Origin: Polyangium jinanense
GTDB lineage: Bacteria > Myxococcota > Polyangia > Polyangiales > Polyangiaceae
Assembly: GCF_028435365.1 (NCBI RefSeq)
Contig: NZ_JAGTJJ010000080.1
Location: forward strand, 1-43,797
Reading direction: 5' to 3'
DNA length: 43,797 bases
The position numbers and the translations under genes were made by a program. Positions 7,794 to 15,864 of this stretch are shown here, piece after piece. The notes beneath the pieces are model-generated. The model saw nothing but the letters and a program-made list of their open reading frames with translations, searched no databases and was not told where the DNA came from. Every line of letters starts with the position of its first letter. Within the stretch, counting starts at the first letter, position 1.

Positions 7794-8260
7794 CGCGGCA
7801 AAGCGAAGTAAAGAAGCCCTCTTTCGTGCTGAATCCCCGCGCCGATCTCGACGAACGGCGCAGGCAACTTCACGGGCTCGAGGCGCAGCAGTTGCCGCGT
7901 CTCAGCCTCGAGCAGAGCCTTGTCGAGCAGCGTCCTCGGCACGGACGGCAGCCCGGCACGCACGAGCGAAAGCGGCACGCCTTTCTGATGTGTGGGAAAG
8001 AGCCGGCCAACGCCGTCGACAACGTGCGACACGAGCTCGGGGGTCGGCTTGTCCCCGCGAGCCGCCCGAACCCGCCGGGCGTACCGCAGGACGTCGGCCA
8101 GTTCGTGGACGGCCATGAACCGCAGTTCGTCGACCACCTCCTCGAGCGGCGACCGGCAACGCCGTCGCGACGAAGGCCCCGAGGGAGGCGGGCCACCGCT
8201 TGGTGGCGGAGCGGTCGCTGGGGAAGGGAAGGGCTGCATCTTTCTGTCGGCCTGTTCCAT
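7790..8260 (-). CDS. Winged-helix-like DNA-binding protein (156 aa)
   Basis: The N-terminus is Pro/Ser-rich. The rest is helical, ending in a pattern (GVPLSLVRAGLPSVPRTLLDKAL, then a strand pair) that resembles a winged helix. The same pattern can be traced twice in the 400-aa protein at 21446-22648 and once in the 142-aa protein at 20992-21420, so I treat these as one family used repeatedly on this element. It overlaps the XRE gene by 4 bp. The exact role is unknown; DNA binding or regulation is inferred. Confidence 0.65.
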   Translation of the reverse strand: MEQADRKMQPFPSPATAPPPSGGPPPSGPSSRRRCRSPLEEVVDELRFMAVHELADVLRYARRVRAARGDKPTPELVSHVVDGVGRLFPTHQKGVPLSLVRAGLPSVPRTLLDKALLEAETRQLLRLEPVKLPAPFVEIGAGIQHERGLLYFALPR

Positions 8261-8507
8261 GGTTCTCGCTCCGGCTCACGAACGCGAGCGAACGGCCCCC
8301 GGAACTGCGTGCCTGGCGAGGGCGCAGCCCGCGGGACGCTCGCTCCCGCTCGCGATCGATGGACACACGTCTCCCGACGGTCGCAGCGCGGCCGATCACG
8401 AGACAGGTTTGCGGGTCATCACCCCCAGTCGGCCGCGGTCCCCATGCCTAGGAGAACCAGCTCTGCGCGAGCAGGTCCGAAACCGCGGCCGACTGCGAGT
8501 GAAGACC

Positions 8508-9599
8508 TTACGGCGGGGGTCTCCCCACGTTCACGGTTCGAAGCGCGGCGACGCGTTCGGCGAGCTCCTCGGAGGAGACGGGCGGGGGCGGCTTCACCAC
8601 GGCCACCTCCCGCCGCGGCTCGACTACCCGAGACGGCGTCCGAGCGGTCGTCGATCGAGTGATGTCCGGATGTACATTAGGACATGAGTACATCCTAGGA
8701 GCAGCAGAAACTGCGGCCAAAGCCGCCCTTGTCGCCGTCACGAGCTCGTGGGTCGTCCCCCACCGCATCGCGTACCCCATGTCCGGCGGCAGGCCCCTCG
8801 GCCCCGAGCTCGCGACGAAGAGCAGCGCGAGCCCCCCCAGCAACGCCACGACCACCCCGAGCGCCGGACCGAGGATGGTGCTGACCCCGGCGACCATCGG
8901 CACGACCGCGGATACGGGAGGCGGGGGCACCCCGAGGGGGAAGGCGTGCCCCTCGGCGTCGAGCACGGCCCGAAGGACGGCGCGGTCCATCGGGTCGAGA
9001 CCCATGAGGCCGAGCACCAGGGCGCCGCGCGCGCGCTTCCTCTTCTTCTTGGGCTTCCCGAGCAAACGGTCGATTTCCACCCGGAGACGCGTGCGCCCCC
9101 GGATCACCCGCTGTTCGATCGTGTCCTCCTTCTCCCCGAGCTCGGCGGCGAGCTCGGCGTTCGAACGGCCTTCGAGGTCGTGCGCCACGAGCAGAGCTCG
9201 CGTTCCCTCGTCGAGCCGCTCGAGCGCATCGAGCAAAAGGATCCGGGCCTCGACCCAAGCTTCCACGTCTCGCGGGTCGGGCGCGTCGAACTCGTCGTTG
9301 CCGACGAACCGATTGGCCCTGCGTTGTGCGTGGCGACGCGCACGAAGCGCGACCCGTGCGACGCATCGGAGGAGCGCGCGGCGCGCCTCGCGGTTGTCGG
9401 CTGGGATCTCGGCGACCTCTTGCCAGAAGGCGATCAGCGACTCCTGGACCGCGTCCTCCATGTCCGGGGCCCGGACGCCGCACCGGCGGAGCCACGAAGG
9501 CAGGACCGCGGCGAAGGCGTCGAGGAGGGCCTGGAACGACCAGCCAGGGGGTTCCTGGGGGTCGGTGGCAGGGACGGGGGCGGCCGAGGAGGGGCGCAC
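8508..9599 (-). CDS. Membrane-anchored ECF-type sigma factor (363 aa)
   Basis: Residues 22-95 match sigma region 2 (APDMEDAVQESLIAFW) and 120-180 match region 4, with an HTH (GRSNAELAAELGEKEDTIEQRV, RGRTRLR). A basic stretch (KPKKKRKRAR) is followed by a strong transmembrane segment at about 231-264 and a ~100-residue Pro/Val-rich tail. Most ECF sigma factors end after region 4 (about 180-200 aa). Here the factor is fused to its own membrane domain, which may replace a separate anti-sigma factor. It probably drives transcription of element genes. The coding sequence contains a GTACAT triad at 8672-8693. Confidence 0.8.
   Translation of the reverse strand: MRPSSAAPVPATDPQEPPGWSFQALLDAFAAVLPSWLRRCGVRAPDMEDAVQESLIAFWQEVAEIPADNREARRALLRCVARVALRARRHAQRRANRFVGNDEFDAPDPRDVEAWVEARILLLDALERLDEGTRALLVAHDLEGRSNAELAAELGEKEDTIEQRVIRGRTRLRVEIDRLLGKPKKKRKRARGALVLGLMGLDPMDRAVLRAVLDAEGHAFPLGVPPPPVSAVVPMVAGVSTILGPALGVVVALLGGLALLFVASSGPRGLPPDMGYAMRWGTTHELVTATRAALAAVSAAPRMYSCPNVHPDITRSTTARTPSRVVEPRREVAVVKPPPPVSSEELAERVAALRTVNVGRPPP
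8672..8693 (+). promoter_or_regulatory. 8-bp-spaced GTACAT/GGACAT triad, inside the sigma gene
   Basis: GTACAT (8672), GGACAT (8680) and GTACAT (8688) are exactly 8 bp apart. An ATGTCC at 8662 extends the array on the left, so four half-sites form two inverted pairs. The flanks give an outer inverted repeat GGATGTAC/GTACATCC (8668-8695). It lies within the C-terminal coding part of the sigma factor. It is the best-preserved copy of the pattern. Confidence 0.55.
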
Positions 9600-9674
9600 A
9601 AACTGGTTAGGCAGGCTGGGGAGGGTTTCCCGACAGGAAAAATGGACGAGTTCGCAAGAAAGCTTTTTGGCGAT

Positions 9675-10019
9675 CTACTTCACGCGCTTGCCCCTGCCAC
9701 CCTTCGGCCTCGGCACAAAATCTGGCTGCTCACTCAGGTCTACCCCATCCGCCTCAAGCAACCGGAGGATGTACTCTTTGATGCCGCCCGAGTACTCCAC
9801 CGCCCTCACCTTCACCTGCTTGTGAACCGCGGACACGACGTCCACCACGATCCGCTTCGTCCCCTCCTCGAGCCGCGCCGCGGCAGCCGTCGGCCGCGTC
9901 GGCCCCTTCGGGGCAGGCTGCGGACGAGAACCGGCCGCCTCGCTCGTCCCCTTCGTCGGTTCCTTTGGCTCGGCCTTGCTCGGCCTCGCCAGCGACATGG
10001 ACAGAGCCTTCTTGCTCAC
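9675..10019 (-). CDS. RHH partition (ParB-type centromere-binding) protein (114 aa)
   Basis: The N-terminal ~50 residues are Lys/Pro/Ala-rich and disordered. A ribbon-helix-helix-like domain follows (KRIVVDVVSAVHKQVKVRAVEYSG, then GIKEYILRLLEADGV). A basic tail ends RGKRVK. The ATG at 10019 overlaps the parA stop (ATGA). A small RHH gene directly after a short ParA is the type Ib plasmid partition layout (as ParF/ParG). It probably binds the GTACAT/GGACAT triads, loads ParA and represses the operon. Assignment rests on fold pattern and context. Confidence 0.75.
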   Translation of the reverse strand: MSKKALSMSLARPSKAEPKEPTKGTSEAAGSRPQPAPKGPTRPTAAAARLEEGTKRIVVDVVSAVHKQVKVRAVEYSGGIKEYILRLLEADGVDLSEQPDFVPRPKGGRGKRVK

Positions 10020-10708
10020 GCTTGCCCCCTTCCCTTCTTCCGACTACCGCTCGTCGCTGGCGCCGTCGGCATGATCTCCTTGAAAAGCTTGCCCATCTCC
10101 GCGGCCGCGGGGCCCTTCGGCTGCGTCGTCAAGACGCTCTCGCCGATCGCCGCAGCCTCAGGGTACGCCACGCGGTGACAAATCACGGTCTCGGCGACCT
10201 CCCCGCGCGCGGCCATCGCCTCCCGCGCCGAGCGAGCCAGCACCGTGCGCGGCGCACAGCGGTTCGAGACGAAGAGCCGCCGCACGGGCCCCCGCCCGAA
10301 CTGCTCGCGGATCGCGTCGGCGCGGTCGAGCTCCGCGAGCGTCTCGTGTGTCGCCCACAGGTCGAACGGGCCCGGGGTCACGGGGATCACGACGACATCC
10401 GCGGCAACGGCGGCCGCGCTGCTCTGATCTCCGGTCCAGGGCGGGCCGTCGAGGACCGCGACGTCGCGCCCCGCCGCGAGCTCGAGCAGCCGAGCTCGCG
10501 AGAACGCGCGGTCATGCTTCGAGACGGCGAGCCCGGCGAGCTTGCTGCCCTCGGTCCGGGCCGAGCCCCAGTCGAGCGAGGAGCCCTGCCGGTCGAGGTC
10601 CACGAGGATCGTGCTCTGCCCGCGCAGGTGAGCCGCGGCGGCTAGGTTCGTCGCAAGGGTCGTTTTCCCGACGCCTCCCTTGAGGCTCAGGATGGCGATT
10701 ACGTACAT
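10016..10708 (-). CDS. parA: ParA-type partition ATPase (230 aa)
   Basis: The deviant Walker A box KGGVGKTT is at residues 10-17, followed by VDLDRQGSSLDW and VLDGPP, the usual ParA/MinD layout. There is no N-terminal HTH, so this is the short type Ib form. The ATG at 10708 gives the P-loop its normal position right after the first strand; the frame is open to 10825 but that extension has no ParA character. The start codon lies inside a GTACAT triad (10703-10724), suggesting autoregulation by the RHH partner encoded next. It drives segregation of the circular element. Confidence 0.9.
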   Translation of the reverse strand: MYVIAILSLKGGVGKTTLATNLAAAAHLRGQSTILVDLDRQGSSLDWGSARTEGSKLAGLAVSKHDRAFSRARLLELAAGRDVAVLDGPPWTGDQSSAAAVAADVVVIPVTPGPFDLWATHETLAELDRADAIREQFGRGPVRRLFVSNRCAPRTVLARSAREAMAARGEVAETVICHRVAYPEAAAIGESVLTTQPKGPAAAEMGKLFKEIMPTAPATSGSRKKGRGQA

Positions 10709-10724
10709 GTGGACAGATGTACAT
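10703..10724 (+). promoter_or_regulatory. 8-bp-spaced GTACAT triad overlapping the parA start codon
   Basis: GTACAT (10703), GGACAG (10711) and GTACAT (10719) are spaced exactly 8 bp. The parA ATG (10708-10706, minus strand) is inside the first hexamer. A weaker partial copy lies upstream at 10802-10823 on the minus strand (GTACGA, GGACAT, GGTCAC). This placement suits an operator/centromere bound by the RHH partition protein. Confidence 0.6.
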
Positions 10725-10944
10725 CGAAGGTTTGACCAGGAGCAAGCGGAACGAGGGGGCCTCAAGCGGCTCGACCGGACGAGCAGGACAAACGCTTGGT
10801 CGTGACCAAATGTCCGTTCGTACATCTAGCCTGAGACCACACGCGCCTTGAGTAGCCACCCCCAAACACTCGGCCAGTCTGCCCTGAACCCGGCGCTGCC
10901 GGCCCTGCCTCGTGTGCTTCCGAGGCCGCGTCTGTGTCAGCAGC

Positions 10945-10989
10945 TCAAGAGGGTTTGTCCTTTCAGGGTGCACCGACAAACCCTCTTGA
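10945..10989. repeat. Perfect 15-bp inverted repeat (hairpin) between parA and the HTH gene
   Basis: Arms TCAAGAGGGTTTGTC (10945-10959) and its exact complement (10975-10989) enclose a 15-base loop. No T-tract follows, so a simple intrinsic terminator is unlikely. It is followed by three ATCTG repeats (10989-11010). It lies in the ~450-bp noncoding gap between the divergent parA and HTH/replication-type genes. An origin or strand-specific replication signal, or an RNA control element, is possible. The remainder of the gap shows nothing else I can name. Confidence 0.7.
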
Positions 10990-11161
10990 TCTGGATCTGA
11001 AATCTGGTGCAGGGTGAACACGCGTTCGTCCCCGTGCCGGTCTCGGGTCGAGCGAGTGGCTTCAACGCAGGTGCGTTCTTCGGGACGCACAAAAAAAAGC
11101 GCGCCGACCGGGTCTAAGTTTGGCGACCTGGACCCCGGCTCGACGCGCCCAACAAACAGCG

Positions 11162-12940
11162 ATGAGTCTACCACAGATCGCCGCGGGTCGATCCCGCAGC
11201 GTTGACGATCCACGTGTAATTGCGCGCCGAACCGTGGGCCAAACCACACAGGGCGAGGCAACCCCTAACCCGCCCTCTTCTCTCTACGGCTGGAAGCGAA
11301 CCCTTGAGGAGGGTATCTGGTCGCCCGAGGGCCCCAAGGGCGTCAACGCGCGCGCCGTGCTGGCGCAACTCGTTCGTCACTCCGACGCCAGCGGCCGCTG
11401 CTGGATGTCCGCTCGAACCATCGCGGCGAAGGTCGGCGTTTACAACACGCGCACGGTGCGCGCGGCTGTGGACGAACTCGTGAAGAGCGGCTGGCTCGAC
11501 GCCACCCCCATGACCTGGGCGCAGCTCGCCGCCGAGCAGCGCGCCGCCGGCCGACCGGTCCCCCGTCGAGGCGACGTCGGCCAGGCCCCGAACCTCTACA
11601 CGGTCCGAGACGGCCGCGGCGGTCCGGTGACCTCCGAGGGCCGGACCCCGCCCACGACCACGGGCCCCGGGATCGTGCGGATCGCGCCCGTCGCCCAGGG
11701 CAGCACCCGGACTGATGTACATATGGACATTCGTACACAGGCCATGGTCCCTCTTGCTCGAGCCGACGAGCCGCTTGAGCGCGCCGCGTCGACCTCGCCC
11801 CGCAAGGTCCCCGAGGGGGGCCAGGGGCCAAAGAGCCCCAGGGACCAGGGGCCAAAGAGCCCCGGGGGGCCCCGGGCCGAAGAGCCCCACGATCTGGATC
11901 CGGTGGAATCTATGTCCAGGATGGAGAGTGGAGGGCGCGAGGCGCGCCCCTGGCAGAGCACACACGGATCGAAGGAAGTTCGGGGGGAGGATCGGGGCTG
12001 GGTCAAGACGTGGGAGGTCCTCGCCACCGCACACGCCGAGCAGACCAAGCACGTCTACGGCCTACCGCCGCTCCCGCCTGACCTGAAGCGCGAACAGCGC
12101 GAGGCCATGGCCGAGTGCCTCGACGGGGCAGCGGTCGAGGTCTGCGCGAAGCTCCGCGCGCGCGGCCTCGAGCGCGACCGCACGGAGCTTTGCCGCGAGC
12201 TCGCCGCGCAGGTGATGAAGCTTTACTTCAAGCGGAAGACGTCTCACCTCGTCCAGACGAGCCACGCGCTGCGAGACCTTCCCCGTGAGCTCCACGCGCG
12301 CATGACCGAGGCGATGGCGGCGCTCTTGCGTAAGAGCCACGACGCCACGCAGCCGCGGCGGCCTCGGCCCGAGCCAACCGCGCCCAAAGCGCCGGTTGAG
12401 CAGGCTCGCGCCGCGGCCACGGTCACGCAGTTATGTATGGCGTTTGCGCCTCCAGGGCAGCAACGACGCGTCGACCGTCACGAGCTTGAGGCGGGGCTTG
12501 GCCTTGCGCCGCTCGAGGACGCCGGCAGCCCCACCCAGGACGAACCCGAGCCCGTCCCCGTCGAGCCCGAGCAGCCGCAGATCGTCGCCAGCCCCCCCGC
12601 ACCGCCGCCCCCGCTCGAGGCGCCACGCGAGGCAGGGCCCCAAGCGGCTCCTTGTGGGCCTCCGCCCGAGTTTCGAGGCTGGAGCCCCCATCGCTCGGCC
12701 TCGCCGCGCGTGACCGCGGCGCTTGAGCAGCTACGTGCCGCCCTCGGTCCCGAGCTCGTACCTGAGCCAGAGGTCCCGGCCGAGGCTGAGGCACTGGCTG
12801 TCACGCAGCGGCCGCTCGGCAGGGCTGGCGCGCCCCGGTGGGGGGCTGTTGGCCCCCGGCCGGCGAAGGTGCGGCACGCGCTGCCGCAGCTCGAGGAACT
12901 GGAGGAAGGGCAGGGAGGGGGGGCGACCCCCATGGAGTAG
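11162..12940 (+). CDS. Large helix-turn-helix protein, candidate replication initiator (592 aa)
   Basis: Residues about 50-120 contain a winged-helix/HTH domain (VNARAVLAQLVRHSDASGRCWMSA..., with TVRAAVDELVKSGWL) of the type seen in plasmid replication and control proteins. A long charged, helical middle and a Pro/Glu-rich, low-complexity C-terminal third follow. There is no nuclease or relaxase motif. The ATG at 11162 is chosen; an upstream TTG at 11120 would add 14 residues, and neither has a strong ribosome-binding site. The position beside parA and a possible origin supports a replication role, but a transcription regulator is the main alternative. A GTACAT triad lies in the coding sequence at 11717. 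Confidence 0.72.
   Translation: MSLPQIAAGRSRSVDDPRVIARRTVGQTTQGEATPNPPSSLYGWKRTLEEGIWSPEGPKGVNARAVLAQLVRHSDASGRCWMSARTIAAKVGVYNTRTVRAAVDELVKSGWLDATPMTWAQLAAEQRAAGRPVPRRGDVGQAPNLYTVRDGRGGPVTSEGRTPPTTTGPGIVRIAPVAQGSTRTDVHMDIRTQAMVPLARADEPLERAASTSPRKVPEGGQGPKSPRDQGPKSPGGPRAEEPHDLDPVESMSRMESGGREARPWQSTHGSKEVRGEDRGWVKTWEVLATAHAEQTKHVYGLPPLPPDLKREQREAMAECLDGAAVEVCAKLRARGLERDRTELCRELAAQVMKLYFKRKTSHLVQTSHALRDLPRELHARMTEAMAALLRKSHDATQPRRPRPEPTAPKAPVEQARAAATVTQLCMAFAPPGQQRRVDRHELEAGLGLAPLEDAGSPTQDEPEPVPVEPEQPQIVASPPAPPPPLEAPREAGPQAAPCGPPPEFRGWSPHRSASPRVTAALEQLRAALGPELVPEPEVPAEAEALAVTQRPLGRAGAPRWGAVGPRPAKVRHALPQLEELEEGQGGGATPME
11717..11738 (+). promoter_or_regulatory. 8-bp-spaced GTACAT/GGACAT triad inside the HTH gene
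   Basis: GTACAT (11717), GGACAT (11725) and GTACAC (11733) have the same 8-bp period as the parA site. The local protein sequence (TDVHMDIRTQ) is unremarkable low-complexity linker, so the DNA pattern may be what is conserved here. Confidence 0.5.
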
Positions 12941-13533
12941 TATAGACTACATTTGCTCCGACGGGGCCCAGGTGCTCGGGGTAAGGTCGGAGCCTTCCGG
13001 GCGAGCCATGCGCGCGCCCATGGGTGAAGCCACTCAAAACCGATGGATTGGGAGTGGAAAATCCATGTGTTTCCATGGATCCGCATGGGTGGGGAGGGAG
13101 CCGATCGAGGCTGGATTTGGTGGCCTGGAACGCAAATTCGGCCGTGAAACATTCGTCGGCGGAGGTGAATTGCTCCCGCGGGGCGAAAAGTGGATCGTTT
13201 GGTGGACCCGAGTGGATCGGCGAGCCTGTGAAACAAGAGGTCGAGCCTTGCCACCATGGCCCAACCACGGCGATTTCTCGGTTTGTCTGCGGAGGGCACG
13301 AGTCTTGCACACAACGGAAATGTTGGTTGTATCTCCGTGAAACATTGTTCCGCGGAGGACCGGGGCTCCGTTTTGTTCGAAAAGTGGTTCGATTTTGTGG
13401 CTCTTGCGGGACTCAACGCAGCGAAACAAGGGGGCGGATCCCGAAATTTGCACCCGTGGAATGGCTTTTTGGGGTCTGTCCAGGAACCGAGATGGTCGTC
13501 CCTGAGGCTCGCTGGTTCGGGCGTTGACAACAG
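12941..13533. repeat. 593-bp noncoding region with a diverged 195-bp tandem repeat; candidate origin
   Basis: No convincing gene is present. Two diverged copies of a block start at about 13143 and 13338 (195 bp apart). Both have GTGAAACATT, then GCGGAGG, then CGAAAAGTGG(A/T)TCG, then GAAACAAG 84 bp after the first landmark. A short palindromic stretch with CCATG repeats lies near 13060-13080. The region is less GC-rich than its surroundings and follows the candidate replication gene, as iteron-type origins often do. The repeat copies also stay in the same frame (195 = 3 x 65), so a decayed coding repeat is an alternative. Confidence 0.5.
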
Positions 13534-13548
13534 TTCCGTTTAACGAAA
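13534..13548. repeat. Palindrome copy 1 (TTCCGTTTAACGAAA)
   Basis: One mismatch from the consensus TTTCGTTNAACGAAA. It lies at the border between the replication region and the first recombinase remnant (which ends 74 bp away). It also reads as the arms CCGTTT/AAACGG around AACG. Confidence 0.6.
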
Positions 13549-13621
13549 CGGAGGACGGGGGCCCGGGGACGACGCGAGAAGCCCTGGAGCGAGTCTCCCG
13601 CGGGGGATGAATCGGTCGAGG

Positions 13622-13850
13622 TTACCGCACGAGCACCCCGCGCAACGGGTCGCACTCGAAGAGCGTTCCCGCCCGGATGTAGCGGCGGACACCCCCTCGC
13701 TCGCGTGTCTCGTCCCCGATCTCGGCGAGATTCGCGCGCTGGGTCGCGACGACGGCGCGAGCCAGCGCGGAGCGAGTGCCGGCGAGCTCGCGCGGGTCGA
13801 GCTTGACGCACGCTTGATAACGTCGGCGACGGTGCGCACGCCGAGCGGTC
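13622..13850 (-). pseudogene. Tyrosine recombinase remnant, C-terminal part (copy 3)
   Basis: Read leftward, the segment encodes LDPRELAG, then a scrambled stretch, then RRYIRAGTLFECDPLRGVLVR and a stop at 13622-13624. This matches the last ~65 residues of the intact recombinase at 20027-20995. The HxxR catalytic motif (GHSLRAGF in the intact copy) has become GTRSALARA, and frames change within the piece (VADVIKRA appears in another frame), so it is dead. The tyrosine region survives. N-terminal and middle parts are absent. Confidence 0.82.
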
Positions 13851-14088
13851 CGCTCGACGCGCACTATGTCCCGCTCCGTGCGTGTGTCGTGGCCCTCGCC
13901 GCGGCGTGTCGGGGTGCCGCCCAGCGGCATTCGACGCTCTCCCACATCGCCGGGCGGACTATCGACATGGACAGATCCCGACAGCATGATCCCACCACCG
14001 GGACGATGGATCCCGGGCGAGGCGGCGCCCCACGGTCCCCATCGTCCATCTCGCTTCGATGCCTGGGGACCGATCCAGGGGGGACAAC

Positions 14089-14409
14089 ATGAATTACATC
14101 CGAATCCTCGCGGTATCACTCGCCGTCTCGGTGGCGTCTCCAGCTCTGGGCCACATGAGCGTGGCAGATTCGACGGAAGCGGTGAGCGAGCCGAGTCTCG
14201 GCGAGGCGGTGAGCGAGATCCGGGAGTATATCGTGCGCACCGGTCCCGGCTTCAACTTCGCCGTAGCGTACCGGCTGCCCGGGAGCGTCACGTTCAGCAT
14301 CGAATGCACCACGTACGACACGCTCGGCAACCAATGGTACCGTCTGACGGACGGCAATTACATCGTCGCCGCACACGTGGTCAACCCGGGCAACCCCCCA
14401 GCGTGCTGA
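14089..14409 (+). CDS. Secreted SH3-like small protein (106 aa)
   Basis: The ATG at 14089 has AGGGGGGA just upstream. A signal peptide (ILAVSLAVSVASPALG) is followed by a short linker and a domain starting YIVRTGPGFNFAVAYRL and ending WYRLTDGNYIVAAHVV. This is the pattern of bacterial SH3 domains that bind cell-wall or surface ligands. It is cargo between two recombinase remnants. The specific ligand is unknown. Confidence 0.72.
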   Translation: MNYIRILAVSLAVSVASPALGHMSVADSTEAVSEPSLGEAVSEIREYIVRTGPGFNFAVAYRLPGSVTFSIECTTYDTLGNQWYRLTDGNYIVAAHVVNPGNPPAC

Positions 14410-14521
14410 CCTGATCTTCCCCCGCTCCCGTAGACAAACCGACTAGAACCGCGGCTGCGCCTCCGACGCCCTCGGGAACCTCGTGCGGCAGATCCACTCG
14501 GGTCCCGTGTTTCTTGTCCTG

Positions 14522-14578
14522 GTTGTCACGCGCGCGCATGTGTCGCGAGACACACGACCGCGAGACATGCGTGACAAC
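14522..14578. repeat. 57-bp imperfect inverted repeat (possible recombination or terminator hairpin)
   Basis: Outer arms GTTGTCACGC (14522-14531) and GCGTGACAAC (14569-14578) are perfect. Inside, CATGTGTCGCG on the left matches CATGTCTCGCG on the right, and a small palindrome GTGTCGCGAGACAC sits in the middle. It lies about 100 bp beyond the 3' end of recombinase copy 2. It could be a recombinase site, a terminator-like hairpin or an operator; the sequence alone does not decide. Confidence 0.55.
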
Positions 14579-14679
14579 ACAACCGCGCGGCTTGGACGCT
14601 CGGGCCGCGCTCACCACTCACAAGGCGCGGATGGCGCTACTCGCATGCGACGTCGACAGCGCCCCGAGGGGGGCCCGCG

Positions 14680-15648
14680 CTACCGCACGAGCACACCGCG
14701 GAGAGGATCGCGATCGAACAGGGTGCCGGCCCGGATGTAGCGACGGAGCATCCCCTCGCTCGCGTGCCGCGTGATGCGCCCGAGCTCGGCCATGTTCGCG
14801 CCCTGGCCCGCGGCCGTCGTCGCGAACCCAGCGCGGAGCGAGTGCCCCGCGAGCTCGCGCGGGTCGAGCCCGACGCGCCGAGCGGCGCGCTTGATGACCG
14901 AGGCCACGGCGCGCGCGCTGAGTGCTGCATGACCGACGCGGCCCCAGCGGTCGACGCTGCGGAACACGGGCCCGGACGTGATCGCCGCGGCGTCGAGCCA
15001 GGCCCGCAGCGCTGCGACAGGGCAGAGCGAGCCCGGCGCAGCATGGACCGGAACCTCGTCGCCCGCGCCCTCCTGGTCGCTCTTGCTCCGCGCGACGAGC
15101 AGCGCGACGCACGCGTGCGTGCCATGCGACGTGATCGACGTGCAGCGCGACGAGCTCCGACCGTCGCAGCGCCGAGCCGAACCCCACGAGGAGCAGAGCA
15201 CGATCGCGCATGCCGCTGATGTCGGGCGGTAGCGCGTCGATCATCTCGTGCAGATCGACCGGCGAGAGCGCCGCCTTGCTCCGCGGCGCGTCCCGCGCCG
15301 AGCACGGATGCCCGCGCGCACGTCGCGTACGGCTGGATCGTTTGGAGGCAAAGGAAAACGCGCGGCGCGGTGCTGGTCGACGATCGCAGCCAGCGCGACG
15401 TCGAGCGAGGCCGGCGAAAGCCCTTCGGCGTCGAGGTGCGCGAGGTAGGCCGCGACGACGAGCGGCGCGGCTGGGAGCTCGAGCGCGCCGTGCTCGTGCG
15501 CGTACGTCGCCCAGCGTTCCCACGCGCGAGCATACACGCGGCGCGTGTTCGGGGAGCGTGCATGGGCCGCGTGTTCGGCCGTGCGTTGGACGTCGCCGGC
15601 GAGGCCTGCGGGGAGCGTCGCCGGCGCGACGCGAACCAGCGCGGTCAT
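14680..15648 (-). pseudogene. Tyrosine recombinase, frameshifted (copy 2)
   Basis: The 969-bp locus is co-linear with the intact recombinase at 20027-20995 and very similar throughout. Relative to it, one base is missing in the GCGG/GCGGG run near 15285 and one base is gained near 15110. The middle third is therefore out of frame while both ends share a frame. HSLR, RHASE and the YIRAG tyrosine region are kept in the C-terminal frame; the catalytic Arg of ALRRSEL is in the shifted part. If real, this inactivates the gene. Two compensating indels could also be assembly errors between near-identical copies. Confidence 0.85.
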
Positions 15649-15716
15649 GTCCGCGAACGCCTCACCACGTGAAACTCCGCGCAGAGGTAGCGGCTCTCGC
15701 TTGCTCCGGCGTCGGC
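15645..15716 (-). pseudogene. Tail of the 142-aa accessory protein gene (copy 2 operon)
   Basis: The codons just before recombinase copy 2 encode a 3' tail ending ASESRYLCAEFHVVRRSRT with a stop overlapping the recombinase start. It matches ASEIRYLSAEFHVVMRART at the end of the intact 142-aa gene (20992-21420). The rest of that gene is missing here, so copy 2 arrived or decayed as part of the same operon. Confidence 0.75.
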
Positions 15717-15864
15717 CGCGGAGAGACACACTGTTCTGCTGGCGGCAACAATCGATCGAGCCGCGTGGTCCCGTCGCCGCGCGGACGAGCGAGCGCACTC
15801 GCTGCCACCACGTCGTCCGGGCAACGATGGGTCGAAGCCCCGCGGCACATCCCCACTCGCGAGG

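Noticed and set aside
13024..13530. Possible 167-aa plus and 350-aa minus genes in the repeat region
   Set aside because: Composition is odd, no family pattern or ribosome-binding site is seen, and the frames conflict; the diverged DNA repeat is the stronger signal.
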